The notes under the pieces are model-generated. The model saw only the letters and a program-made list of their open reading frames with translations. It did not search any database and was not told the origin of the DNA. The translations under genes and the position numbers were made by a program. From a virus, in IMG/VR virus record IMGVR_UViG_3300010413_000178, positions 1-24,317 of that record: 24,317 nucleotides of DNA; one strand, 5' to 3'. How positions within the stretch are numbered: position 1 is the stretch's first letter; each line of letters starts with the position of its first letter. Of this stretch, positions 1 through 6,277 are shown in pieces.

Positions 1-33
1 TTATCCAATAAGAACTTTCTGAAAGGGGGCCAG

Positions 34-237
34 ATGAAAGTTCTCACTACGAGGGAGGTGGCCGATCGACTAGGAGTCACGAGGCGCGCCATTGTATATT
101 GGATCCGGGCTGGAGAGTTTCCTGGCGCATACAAATTGCGGCCAAATAAGCAATCCAGTCCATACAGGATCCCTGAGAATGACGTGTTGAGGTTCGAGGA
201 AAAACAGCAGCAAAGTCGATCAACAGAATCCACCTAA
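34..237 (+). CDS. Excisionase-like / MerR-type helix-turn-helix protein
   Basis: This 67-aa protein is almost entirely one HTH_17-type winged helix. It opens with the hallmark LTTREVADRLGV, then TRRAIVYWIRAGEFPG, then a short wing and a polar tail. The ATG follows GGGGG with a 4-nt gap (gggggccagATG), a good ribosome binding site. Proteins of this size and fold act as excisionases (recombination directionality factors) or small repressors. Its place about 100 bp from the tRNA-derived attachment site and 0.7 kb from the integrase favours the excisionase role, but the fold alone cannot exclude a regulator. Its GC content looks lower than that of the late genes. Confidence 0.75.
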   Translation: MKVLTTREVADRLGVTRRAIVYWIRAGEFPGAYKLRPNKQSSPYRIPENDVLRFEEKQQQSRSTEST

Positions 238-322
238 AGCAAATGGAACAGGGCCGCCTCCCTTGCCAGGTAACGGCCCCATTCACCGAGATCGTGCACC
301 TTAAAAACTGAATAGGCGCACA

Positions 323-338
323 AGGGACAAATGTCCCT
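323..338. repeat. Palindrome abutting the tRNA fragment
   Basis: AGGGACA-aa-TGTCCCT is a perfect 7-bp inverted repeat with a 2-bp centre. It ends exactly where the tRNA-Gln 3' half begins. It could be a recombinase or excisionase binding site, or a hairpin downstream of the tRNA 3' end when read on the minus strand. No T-run follows it, so I do not call it a terminator. Confidence 0.5.
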
Positions 339-388
339 AGCTGGGGGACGTGGACTCGAACCACGATTTACGGTTCCAGAGTCCGCGA
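338..388 (-). other. tRNA-Gln(CUG) 3'-half, probable attachment site (att)
   Basis: Read on the minus strand, this is the second half of a tRNA. It has an anticodon arm with loop CTCTGGA (anticodon CTG at 377-379), a perfect T arm (CGTGG-TTCGAGT-CCACG, 349-365), the acceptor 3' strand TCCCCCA (342-348) and discriminator G (341), followed by CTA rather than CCA. No matching acceptor 5' strand (TGGGGGA) and no convincing D arm lie upstream. It is therefore a fragment, not a full tRNA gene. The anticodon stem carries an A-A mismatch at its loop end. Tyrosine integrases commonly use the 3' half of a tRNA gene as target, and the phage carries that half so the gene is restored after integration. 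An integrase and an excisionase-like gene lie on either side. The attachment role is inference. Confidence 0.75.
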
Positions 389-453
389 TTCTTATTGGCG
401 GCCGCGCGGCCCGTATGACGCGCACCGAGACGAGTAGAGAGGAAGAACCGACC

Positions 454-684
454 ATGGGTAAGCCAAGCGATAAAAAGCGCTCAGCTCGACGGTTAGGTAA
501 ACGTGAACGAATACGGAGAAAGAAATCTAGGCGACTAATCGCCATAAACGTGTCCAGCGCCGGTATCGTTCGCGTCAAGGCCGGCCGAAAGAAGTGGCAG
601 GAGTTGCGTAGGTCACAAAACCCAAACAACCCCTTTTCACTGGCCCATCTATCGGTGAACCGCATCTCGAAAGCCGGTACATAA
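454..684 (+). CDS. Small highly basic protein, unknown function
   Basis: This 76-aa ORF is extremely rich in Lys and Arg in its first half (KPSDKKRSARRLGKRERIRR and following), then has a less charged half ending in NRISKAGT. The reading frame is open further upstream to 331, but that extension runs through the antisense of the tRNA fragment, so it is not believable. I place the start at ATG 454, with GAGAGG about 11 nt upstream. The charge suggests nucleic-acid binding. I recognise no family, and the gene could be spurious. Confidence 0.4.
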   Translation: MGKPSDKKRSARRLGKRERIRRKKSRRLIAINVSSAGIVRVKAGRKKWQELRRSQNPNNPFSLAHLSVNRISKAGT

Positions 685-912
685 ATCCCAAACGACTGGA
701 CTATAAGGGAGATCGGGTGCAAGACCGATCCGCCAATCCCATCTGGTTTTAAAGGCCAAGGAGGCCTTAAAAAGACATCCCCCTCAGCTAGCCGGCAGGC
801 TCTCCCGATCGTGACAACGCCGTTCAAGGGGGAACGTACAAGCAGACCAACATCTAGACGGCGGGAGGGCCTCCCGGCTCAGTAGAGACGTGATTCACGG
901 ACTACAGATCCG
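685..912. other. Non-coding stretch with several palindromes between convergent genes
   Basis: I see no credible gene here. The stretch holds GATCGG(711-716)/CCGATC(725-730), an A/T-flanked repeat TTTTAAAGGCC-aagga-GGCCTTAAAA (747-771), CCCCCT(779-784)/AGGGGG(827-832) enclosing AGCC/GGCT, CGGGAGG-g-CCTCCCG (862-876) and CGTGA-t-TCACG (889-899). The sequence GATCGG or its complement recurs, also at 805. None of these has a T-run in the position of an intrinsic terminator. The density of short palindromes between the integrase and the attachment fragment fits arm-type recombinase sites or operators. That is inference. Confidence 0.45.
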
Positions 913-1862
913 TTAATCCTCCAGATGGTTCACCAGCGACCACCGCTCCGAGGCCCGCTTCAATCGCTCGCGGTCCTGATGCGCGTAAAACAGCGCCGTC
1001 GTGCGGATATCCGTGTGACCGAGTTTCTGCCGGGCCAGCTCCAGATTCGTCTCATCGGTAAAATGCTGGCCCACCAGATGCCGCAATGCGTGAGGGTTAA
1101 ACCGGCCCTTCACACCGGCCGCTCGAGCCAACCGCTTGAACACCTGGTAGATCCCACCCACGCCCAGCGGCTCGCCCGTCACCATGCTCACGAACACCCG
1201 ATCGTGATCCACCTCCGGCCGCACGTCCAACCACGCCCGCAACGCCGCCGCCGTCCTCCTCCCAAAATCGACCACACGCACCCGCGTTTTACCGCTCACC
1301 CGGGCCTCCATCTTCTCCAGGTCGAGGCTGGCCAGCGTCAACGTCGCCACTTCGCCCCGGCGGGATCCGGTATCCGCCACGAAACACAACAACGCCAGAT
1401 CCCCGCCAGATCCCGCGGCTGCCCGGCCTCGGCCCGTCGCTCCGCTTCCGCCAGTAGCAACTCCAGGTCCCCCGCCGCCATCGCCTTCGAAACCGCCGAG
1501 TGTCCCACCTGCGGCCGCTTCAAATGCCGCGCCGGCGAGCTCTCCAGGAGGCCGCGCTCGACGCACCAGGCGCAAAACGACTTCACCGCCTGGATCCGGC
1601 CCGAGATCGTCACCTCCGACAACCCGCCCCGCTGCGACGGCCGCCGCCCGTGATCGGCGTACCGCTCCGACTGGCGGCGCAGCGACACCACCCAGGCGTC
1701 CATCACCTCGGCGGTGATCCGGCCCAGCTCGTCGATCCCTTGTGCGCTCAAAAACCGGGAAAACCCTGCCAGGCGCTGCCGGTATGATCCAATCGTGCGC
1801 GGACGCCGGCCGTTCGCCTCCAGGGAAAGATAGAATTTCATCAAAGCCTCAGATAGCAGCAT
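913..1862 (-). pseudogene. int: Tyrosine recombinase (phage integrase), frameshifted
   Basis: The two reading frames together encode one complete tyrosine integrase. The N-terminal half (from ATG 1862, preceded by GGAGG-gtat) is a SAM-like core-binding domain with LEANGRRPRTIGSYRQRL. The C-terminal half carries the catalytic set: Arg in DTGSRRGEV, Lys in VSGKTRV, HALRH, LGHTDIRTT and the nucleophilic Tyr in ALFYAH. The halves are out of frame because an 11-bp unit is duplicated in tandem at 1393-1414. Removing one copy joins QPRDLA directly to LLCFVADTG, as the family expects. The gene faces the tRNA-derived att site. As written it should give only a truncated core-binding domain, so integration or excision would need a repaired allele, a mixed population or another recombinase. 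An assembly error is possible. Confidence 0.88.
1393..1414. repeat. 11-bp perfect tandem duplication that breaks the integrase
   Basis: CGCCAGATCCC occurs twice head to tail with no mismatch. Eleven is not a multiple of three, so the extra copy shifts the integrase frame just before the first catalytic arginine. With one copy the frame is continuous. Confidence 0.92.
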
Positions 1863-1907
1863 ATACCCTCCGATCATCCGGGCTGCTGCTACTGGTGGCC
1901 CATCCGG

Positions 1908-1945
1908 AGGTGAGGGGCCGGATTGCAGCCCAAAGCCCCTCACCT
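1908..1945. promoter_or_regulatory. Inverted repeat in the integrase leader
   Basis: AGGTGAGGGGC (1908-1918) and GCCCCTCACCT (1935-1945) are perfect 11-bp arms with a 16-nt loop. They lie between the proposed integrase -10 element and its start codon. In RNA they would form a strong hairpin; in DNA they could be an operator for a dimeric repressor. No T-run follows on either strand, so it is not an ordinary terminator. Confidence 0.55.
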
Positions 1946-1954
1946 ATCGTCATC

Positions 1955-1960
1955 ATTGTA
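1955..1960 (-). promoter_or_regulatory. Extended -10 promoter element for the integrase
   Basis: Read on the minus strand this is TGG-TACAAT, a TGn-extended -10 box, about 95 nt upstream of the integrase start. No good -35 is visible, which is common for extended -10 promoters. Confidence 0.5.
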
Positions 1961-2057
1961 CCATAAAAAAGAAACGGGGGCACGCGTCGCCAGTCAGACC
2001 AGAAAGGGGATGACCTGTCTCGCGCAACATGAGTCCCATAGCATATTGAGTTAGCCC

Positions 2058-2094
2058 GCCAGCCGGATTATTGGGCGTGCCCCCGCCGGCTGGC
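2058..2094. promoter_or_regulatory. Inverted repeat upstream of the first early operon
   Basis: GCCAGCCGG (2058-2066) and CCGGCTGGC (2086-2094) are perfect 9-bp arms. A smaller GGGC-gt-GCCC hairpin lies inside the loop. The element ends 20 bp before the next start codon, so it could be an operator or a leader hairpin. I see nothing else definite, and no convincing promoter, between 1961 and 2113. Confidence 0.4.
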
Positions 2095-2113
2095 CCAAAA
2101 AAGGAGCAGAGCA

Positions 2114-2323
2114 ATGGCACAAGACCATCGAAAGATCGCCAAGGTCCTCGCCAAACACTATTTCAAGCTCGCCATCACCGGCAGCGGCGGGGCCTGGGAC
2201 ATCGACCACAGCGCGGAAATCGACCAAATGATCGACGCCATCATCGACGCCAGCGTACAAGCCATCAAACAGACATCGGAGGCCGAAAGGAATGAACGCC
2301 TTGCTGAAGCCTGTCCTCCATAA
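2114..2323 (+). CDS. Small hypothetical protein, first gene of the helicase-methyltransferase operon
   Basis: The protein has 69 aa, with an N-terminal basic helix (HRKIAKVLAKHYFKLAI), a Gly-rich turn (GSGGAWD) and an acidic helix with spaced isoleucines (SAEIDQMIDAIIDASVQAIK). The ATG has a clear AGGAG 7 nt upstream. It overlaps the next gene by 32 bp, which supports translational coupling. I recognise no family. The helical, amphipathic make-up would suit a small DNA- or protein-binding accessory factor, but nothing proves this. Confidence 0.6.
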   Translation: MAQDHRKIAKVLAKHYFKLAITGSGGAWDIDHSAEIDQMIDAIIDASVQAIKQTSEAERNERLAEACPP

Positions 2324-2519
2324 TGCCAAATACGCCCTCTACAGCGCCGCGCTCGATTTCAGGCGTCGCGAGCGCCGCGATCCCGAATGGGTCGCCCTGG
2401 GCCCTGACGTCGAGCTGCCCAAAGGGTCCACTGGGCCCCTGGGCCTGCTCCGCGTCCAGGTCCCCGACGTGCGACCTGAGCATCTGATGGTTGGCATTGG
2501 AGAGATAATAGATGACTGA
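2292..2519 (+). CDS. Small hypothetical protein
   Basis: This 75-aa protein has a basic N-terminal half (DFRRRERRDPEW) and a C-terminal half reading VALGPDVELPKGSTGPLG. It overlaps both neighbours: its start lies in the end of the previous gene, and its stop (TGA 2517-2519) overlaps the helicase start at 2512. The tight packing argues that it is translated. No family is recognised. Confidence 0.55.
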   Translation: MNALLKPVLHNAKYALYSAALDFRRRERRDPEWVALGPDVELPKGSTGPLGLLRVQVPDVRPEHLMVGIGEIIDD

Positions 2520-3900
2520 TTATCACGAATTTCTAACACGAAAACAAGATCACGGCACATCGTCAGGCATCAAGATAGATCCCTCCGATCTTCATCCTGC
2601 CCTATTCGACTTTCAGCGGCATCTAACTCATTGGGCATTACAGAAAGGCCGAGCAGCCCTCTTTGAGGATTGCGGAATGGGTAAGACACTTCAACAACTT
2701 GTATGGTCTGATCAAGTTGTGCGTCATACCAACAAACCGATATTGATCCTGACTCCCCTGGCCGTCAGCGGTCAGACGATGCGCGAGGCGCACAAATTCG
2801 ACATAGATGCGCGGGTAGTAGCTCAGAGTGAAAAATGGAATGGTGTTCAAATCACCAACTACGAAAAGCTACATCACTTCGATCCCCGCTACTATGGCGG
2901 TATTGTCTGTGACGAGAGTTCCATTCTGAAAAATTTCGATGGAACGCGCCGCCAGCAGATCACCGAGTTTATGCGCCAGGTGCCATACCGCTTACTTTGT
3001 ACCGCCACCGCCGCCCCCAATGATTGGGTAGAGCTCGGCACGTCCAGCGAGGCCCTGGGCTATCTCGGCCATACCGATATGCTCACCCGCTTTTTTACTA
3101 ACAAAGGCTCATCATTCTTTAGGCGCGACACACTGCAAGGCAAACAATGGAGACTCAGAGGCCATGCCCGCGAGCCGTTCTGGCGCTGGGTAGCATCCTG
3201 GGCCCGGGCACTCCGCAAGCCGTCTGATTTTGGCTTTGACGATGATGGCTTTATCCTGCCAGAATTAAAAGAGCGGCATACTATCGTCCAGGCTGCCACG
3301 CCGACACCCGGCGCATTATTTGACCTACCCGCCGTTACGTGGCGTGAGGAGCGCGAGGCGATACGCCGCACGATTGAGGAGCGCTGTGAAAAAGCCGCAG
3401 AGACAGTCGGCAGGAATGGTAACCTATCTATGGTCTGGTGTCACCTCAATGATGAGAGTGCTCTGCTGCATCAATTGATCCCAGGGTCAATAGAGATCAA
3501 AGGCATCGACCCGGATGAGCGAAAAGAAGAGGCCGCCGACTGGTTTGTAAACGGCAGCGACGAAAAGCGCGTACTGATTTCCAAACCGACTATCTTTGGA
3601 TTCGGCCTCAACTTCCAGCATTGCAACCATATGACCTACTTCCCCACCCATTCATACGAGCAATATTACCAGGCCACCCGTCGTCTTTGGCGCTTTGGTC
3701 AGACAAAACCCGTCAAGGTCGATCTGATCTATACCGACAGCGGCAAGCGCATTATGCAGAATCTGGAGCGCAAATCCGAGGCCGCTGACCAGATGTTCGA
3801 CGAGCTCGTCCAGTTTATGAATCAGGCAATGCACATCGAAAGAGATTCATATCAACGAAAGGAGATCACAGTACCACAATGGATACGAAACGGCAGGTAA
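2512..3900 (+). CDS. Phage SNF2/superfamily II helicase-like ATPase
   Basis: This 462-aa protein shows the SF2/SNF2 motifs in order: motif I DCGMGKT (53-59), motif II CDESS (133-137, in place of DEAH), motif III TATAAPND (about 164-171), motif V GFGLNFQHC (363-371) and motif VI QATRRLWRFGQTKPV (387-401). The phrases CDESSILKNFDG and LRGHAREPFWRWVASWA are typical of a helicase family common in phage replication modules, usually next to a DNA methyltransferase, as here. It should couple ATP hydrolysis to movement on duplex DNA; its exact job (replication, recombination or counter-defence) is not known from sequence. It overlaps the methyltransferase by 22 bp. Codon use is more AT-rich than in the downstream genes, which hints at separate acquisition of the pair. 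Confidence 0.88.
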   Translation: MTDYHEFLTRKQDHGTSSGIKIDPSDLHPALFDFQRHLTHWALQKGRAALFEDCGMGKTLQQLVWSDQVVRHTNKPILILTPLAVSGQTMREAHKFDIDARVVAQSEKWNGVQITNYEKLHHFDPRYYGGIVCDESSILKNFDGTRRQQITEFMRQVPYRLLCTATAAPNDWVELGTSSEALGYLGHTDMLTRFFTNKGSSFFRRDTLQGKQWRLRGHAREPFWRWVASWARALRKPSDFGFDDDGFILPELKERHTIVQAATPTPGALFDLPAVTWREEREAIRRTIEERCEKAAETVGRNGNLSMVWCHLNDESALLHQLIPGSIEIKGIDPDERKEEAADWFVNGSDEKRVLISKPTIFGFGLNFQHCNHMTYFPTHSYEQYYQATRRLWRFGQTKPVKVDLIYTDSGKRIMQNLERKSEAADQMFDELVQFMNQAMHIERDSYQRKEITVPQWIRNGR

Positions 3901-4943
3901 TCACGGACGATTATGCGATCTATCTTGACGATTGTCTGGAGGTGATGCCGACGCTGCCCGATGGGTCGGTTCATTTCTCTATCTATAGCCCACCATTCGC
4001 GGGTCTGTACCACTACAGCAGCAGCCCCCGCGACCTGAGCAATAGCCGCAGCTACCCGGAATTTCTGGAGCATTACAATTACGTCATCGCCGAGATCGCG
4101 CGACTGACGATGCCAGGCCGCATCACGGCCGTACATTGTATGGATATCCCCCAGAGCAACACCGGTCGCGGCGACGCCCTGATGGATTTCCCTGGTGACA
4201 TCATTGCGCTACATTGCCAGTGCAAAGATCCAAATTGCGCCGCTCCCCACCTCGAACGATATAAGGGGCTATGTGGGCATGGTGAATGGGAATACAACGC
4301 CCGCTACCACGTCTGGAAAGAGCCCCTCGCCGTCCGTAATCGCACGATGGCAAAAAAGCTCAATCATTCCACCATCGTCGAGGATAGCTCCAAGTGCGGC
4401 GTGGCCAGCGCGGATTACCTGCTCTGCTTCCGACGCAAAGGGGAAAATCCCGAGCCTATCGAGCACCCGAATGGATTGCTAGAATACGCCGGCGAGCGCA
4501 CGCCCCCTCCCGAACTGCTCAAATACAAGGGATGGACGGGCAATCAGATCGAGAATCAATACTCACATTGGATCTGGAGGCAATACGCCAGCGCGTTCTG
4601 GGATGATGTTCGGATCGATCGCGTATTACCCTTTCAGGAATCGCGCGAGGATGAGGATGAGAAACACGTGCATCCTCTCCAATTAGATACAATCGAGCGC
4701 GCCTTAGTGCTCTGGTCGAATCCCGGCGATACGGTATTAACCCCGTTTATGGGAGTCGGATCCGAGGTGTATGCCGCTGTACGTCTTGGGCGCAGAGGCG
4801 TCGGCGTCGAGCTGAAAGAAACGTATTTTAGGCAAGCGTGCAAAAATCTTGAGGCCGTAGACAAAGCAACGGTTACGACGCCCACGTTGTTCGATTGGGC
4901 AATGATGAAAAACGAGAGAACCGAGCCCCAGGCTACCACCTAA
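3879..4943 (+). CDS. Site-specific DNA methyltransferase (beta class, N6-A or N4-C)
   Basis: This 354-aa protein has catalytic motif IV YSPPF (36-40) near the N terminus and AdoMet motif I TPFMGVGSEV (288-297) near the C terminus. The IV-before-I order defines beta-class amino methyltransferases. SPPF does not decide between adenine and cytosine as the target. The central region AVRNRTMAKKLNHSTIVEDSS and YLLCFRRKGENPEPIEH matches phage-type methyltransferases I know. A Cys/His-rich segment at 112-134 (H112, C113, C115, C120, H124, C132, H134) looks like a metal-binding insertion. No restriction endonuclease is nearby, so it is probably an orphan enzyme protecting phage DNA or acting with the helicase. 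Confidence 0.88.
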   Translation: MDTKRQVITDDYAIYLDDCLEVMPTLPDGSVHFSIYSPPFAGLYHYSSSPRDLSNSRSYPEFLEHYNYVIAEIARLTMPGRITAVHCMDIPQSNTGRGDALMDFPGDIIALHCQCKDPNCAAPHLERYKGLCGHGEWEYNARYHVWKEPLAVRNRTMAKKLNHSTIVEDSSKCGVASADYLLCFRRKGENPEPIEHPNGLLEYAGERTPPPELLKYKGWTGNQIENQYSHWIWRQYASAFWDDVRIDRVLPFQESREDEDEKHVHPLQLDTIERALVLWSNPGDTVLTPFMGVGSEVYAAVRLGRRGVGVELKETYFRQACKNLEAVDKATVTTPTLFDWAMMKNERTEPQATT

Positions 4944-5080
4944 GCTCGGTCCTCCTCCCTGGTGGACGCCCGGTCGGCGTGGCCCTTTCCCACACCCGCC
5001 CCGCCGGCCCGGGCCACCACTAACAGTATAGCACAAAAGTTCACTAAACGTCAATAGGGTGTGGAAGAAATGAAAAAACG
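4944..5080. other. Intergenic region with hairpins between two early operons
   Basis: GCTCGGT (4944-4950) pairs with ACCGAGC (4920-4926) across the methyltransferase stop. ACGCC-cggtc-GGCGT (4966-4980) and GTGGCCC(4979-4985)/GGGCCAC(5011-5017) follow. None is followed by a T-run. A weak -10-like TATAGC lies at about 5027 with no clear -35. This is a likely operon boundary with unproven control elements. Confidence 0.35.
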
Positions 5081-5923
5081 ATGCACGTACAAAAACGAGC
5101 CGCCTTCGCCACCCTGCGCGATCTCCAGGGCCGATCCGCCAGCCCCATCGTGGTCCTCTTGGCGATGTACATTAACAAAGCGCCGGTGAACAAGCGCTAC
5201 CTGGCCACCATCCTGGGCAGCTCACCTAACACTATTTCACGCATCGTCGACCGCCTCGAGATGGACGGCTACATCCAGCGCGACGGCTACCGCCGCTGGA
5301 TCCTGCCCAACGGTCAATTACCGCTGCCCGGCTTCGAACTGTCATCCACCCCTCGCATCTCCGCTTCAACACCTCGTATCCCACCCAAAACACCCTCCAG
5401 TATCCCTTCTGATCACCCTGATGACGTTCACGCCGATCGCAGCGAAATTCGCGCCGACGACGCTCCCATTCGCGTTTTAGACGCTCCCGTTCACGTCGAG
5501 GCCGATTTAGACCCTGAAACCTCAACCGTTGACGTTTCGCCCTTACTTACTACTACTACAGATACATCTGTACAAGATAAACCTGTAGTAGTAAGTAGTA
5601 GTAAGAGCCGCGAAACATCAAATTGTGATGTTTCAGCCGAACTCGCCGCCGCCTTCACCGATTGCGGCATCGGCCGCGGCGCCTGGGATCGCCTCGCCGC
5701 CCTCGAATGGGTCACGCCGGCGTACGTCCGCGCGCTCTGGGCCCGCCTGCAGGCCGATCCCAACCCACGCCGGCGCACCGTCGCCCTGCTCATCCACTGT
5801 ATGCGCAGCGGTGACCCCGCGCCCGAGCTGTGCGATCGCTGCGGAGGCCTCGATGGCCAGCACGCCAGCGATTGCCGCCAGCGCTACAGTGGCGGCAAAC
5901 ACGCGCACCTGTTCGAGCGGTGA
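5081..5923 (+). CDS. Winged-helix protein with C-terminal Cys/His motif, possible replication initiator
   Basis: This 280-aa protein has an N-terminal winged helix (about 20-75: LATILGSSPNTISRIVDRLE, then GYIQRDGYRRWILP). A long Ser/Thr/Pro/Asp-rich linker follows (about 85-185). The compact C-terminal region includes LAALEWVTPAYVRALWARLQ and a possible zinc site, C251, C254, H261, C265. The layout (wHTH, disordered linker, small helical domain) resembles phage and plasmid replication-organiser proteins. No primase or polymerase is seen nearby, so initiator is a plausible inference; a transcription regulator is the alternative. The linker contains two related phrases, ETSTVDVS and ETSNCDVS, separated by a (CTA)n/(TAG)n inverted repeat. 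The ribosome binding site is weak (GGAAG about 15 nt upstream). Confidence 0.6.
   Translation: MHVQKRAAFATLRDLQGRSASPIVVLLAMYINKAPVNKRYLATILGSSPNTISRIVDRLEMDGYIQRDGYRRWILPNGQLPLPGFELSSTPRISASTPRIPPKTPSSIPSDHPDDVHADRSEIRADDAPIRVLDAPVHVEADLDPETSTVDVSPLLTTTTDTSVQDKPVVVSSSKSRETSNCDVSAELAAAFTDCGIGRGAWDRLAALEWVTPAYVRALWARLQADPNPRRRTVALLIHCMRSGDPAPELCDRCGGLDGQHASDCRQRYSGGKHAHLFER
5534..5633. repeat. (CTA)n/(TAG)n inverted repeat inside the winged-helix gene
   Basis: TACTACTACAG (5551-5561) faces CTGTAGTAGTA (5583-5593). Both are flanked by outer arms GTTTCGC (5534-5540) and GCGAAAC (5610-5616), giving an imperfect repeat about 83 bp long. A further 8-bp hairpin AAACATCA-aattg-TGATGTTT follows at 5613-5633. 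The arms encode Thr and Val/Ser runs in the disordered linker. Confidence 0.75.
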
Positions 5924-5925
5924 CG

Positions 5926-6168
5926 ATGGCCAAGCTCAACCGCGCTCGCCTGCGCCTGATTTACGAGGCCGTCCGCGACCATCCCGGCAGCAAGGTCGGC
6001 GACATCGCCCGGCTCACCGGCCTCGAATATGGCCAGGTGCAGTGCTCGATGATCGCAATGAACAATAACGGATTTTTAATCACCGAGGATAACGACGGCC
6101 GCCTGTACGCCTTCGACCTCGATTGGAGAACAAGGGAGGGGAAAAATGATCACCAAACTGCTATTTGA
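5926..6168 (+). CDS. Small winged-helix DNA-binding protein
   Basis: This 80-aa protein reads MAKLNRARLRLIYEAVRDHP, then SKVGDIARLTGLEYGQVQCS and NNGFLITEDNDGRLYAFDLD. That is a complete MarR/ArsR-like winged helix: three helices, recognition helix around EYGQVQCSMI, and a beta wing. The frame is open upstream, but the ATG 2 bp after the previous stop is the natural start and implies coupling to the winged-helix gene before it. Likely a transcription regulator or an accessory replication factor; nothing shows its target. Confidence 0.65.
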   Translation: MAKLNRARLRLIYEAVRDHPGSKVGDIARLTGLEYGQVQCSMIAMNNNGFLITEDNDGRLYAFDLDWRTREGKNDHQTAI

Positions 6169-6277
6169 AACCCGCGTCGGCGATCGCATCCTGGCGCTCA
6201 TCGAGCGCATCACCGGCCGCGCCATAGACGTCATCGATGGCCGCCTGCAGCTCGTCTCGCTCGAGGAGCTGCGATGA
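6146..6277 (+). CDS. 43-aa hypothetical protein
   Basis: This short ORF begins at ATG 6146 behind GGGAGGGG, one of the best ribosome binding sites in the window, and overlaps the previous gene. Its stop overlaps the next start in an ATGA junction (6274-6277). The peptide alternates hydrophobic and charged residues (RVGDRILALIERITGRAID, ending VSLEELR), suggesting an amphipathic helix and a small strand. No family is recognised. The two tight overlaps are the main support. Confidence 0.6.
   Translation: MITKLLFETRVGDRILALIERITGRAIDVIDGRLQLVSLEELR

Noticed and set aside
338-388. A complete functional tRNA gene
   Set aside because: No 5' acceptor strand or D arm can be found within the expected distance.
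331-453. N-terminal extension of the small basic ORF reading SLAGGRGLEPRFTV
   Set aside because: It is the antisense of the tRNA-Gln T arm and acceptor; GGRGLEPR is a familiar false translation of tRNA genes.
747-773. Inverted repeat with T and A runs as an intrinsic terminator
   Set aside because: The T-run precedes and the A-run follows the stem on both strands, the reverse of what a terminator needs.
925-1653. 242-aa plus-strand ORF
   Set aside because: Shadow of the integrase; the opposite frames encode the full set of recombinase motifs.
2010-2054. 14-codon leader peptide before the first early operon
   Set aside because: The purine-rich sequence touches the ATG with no spacing, and nothing else supports translation.
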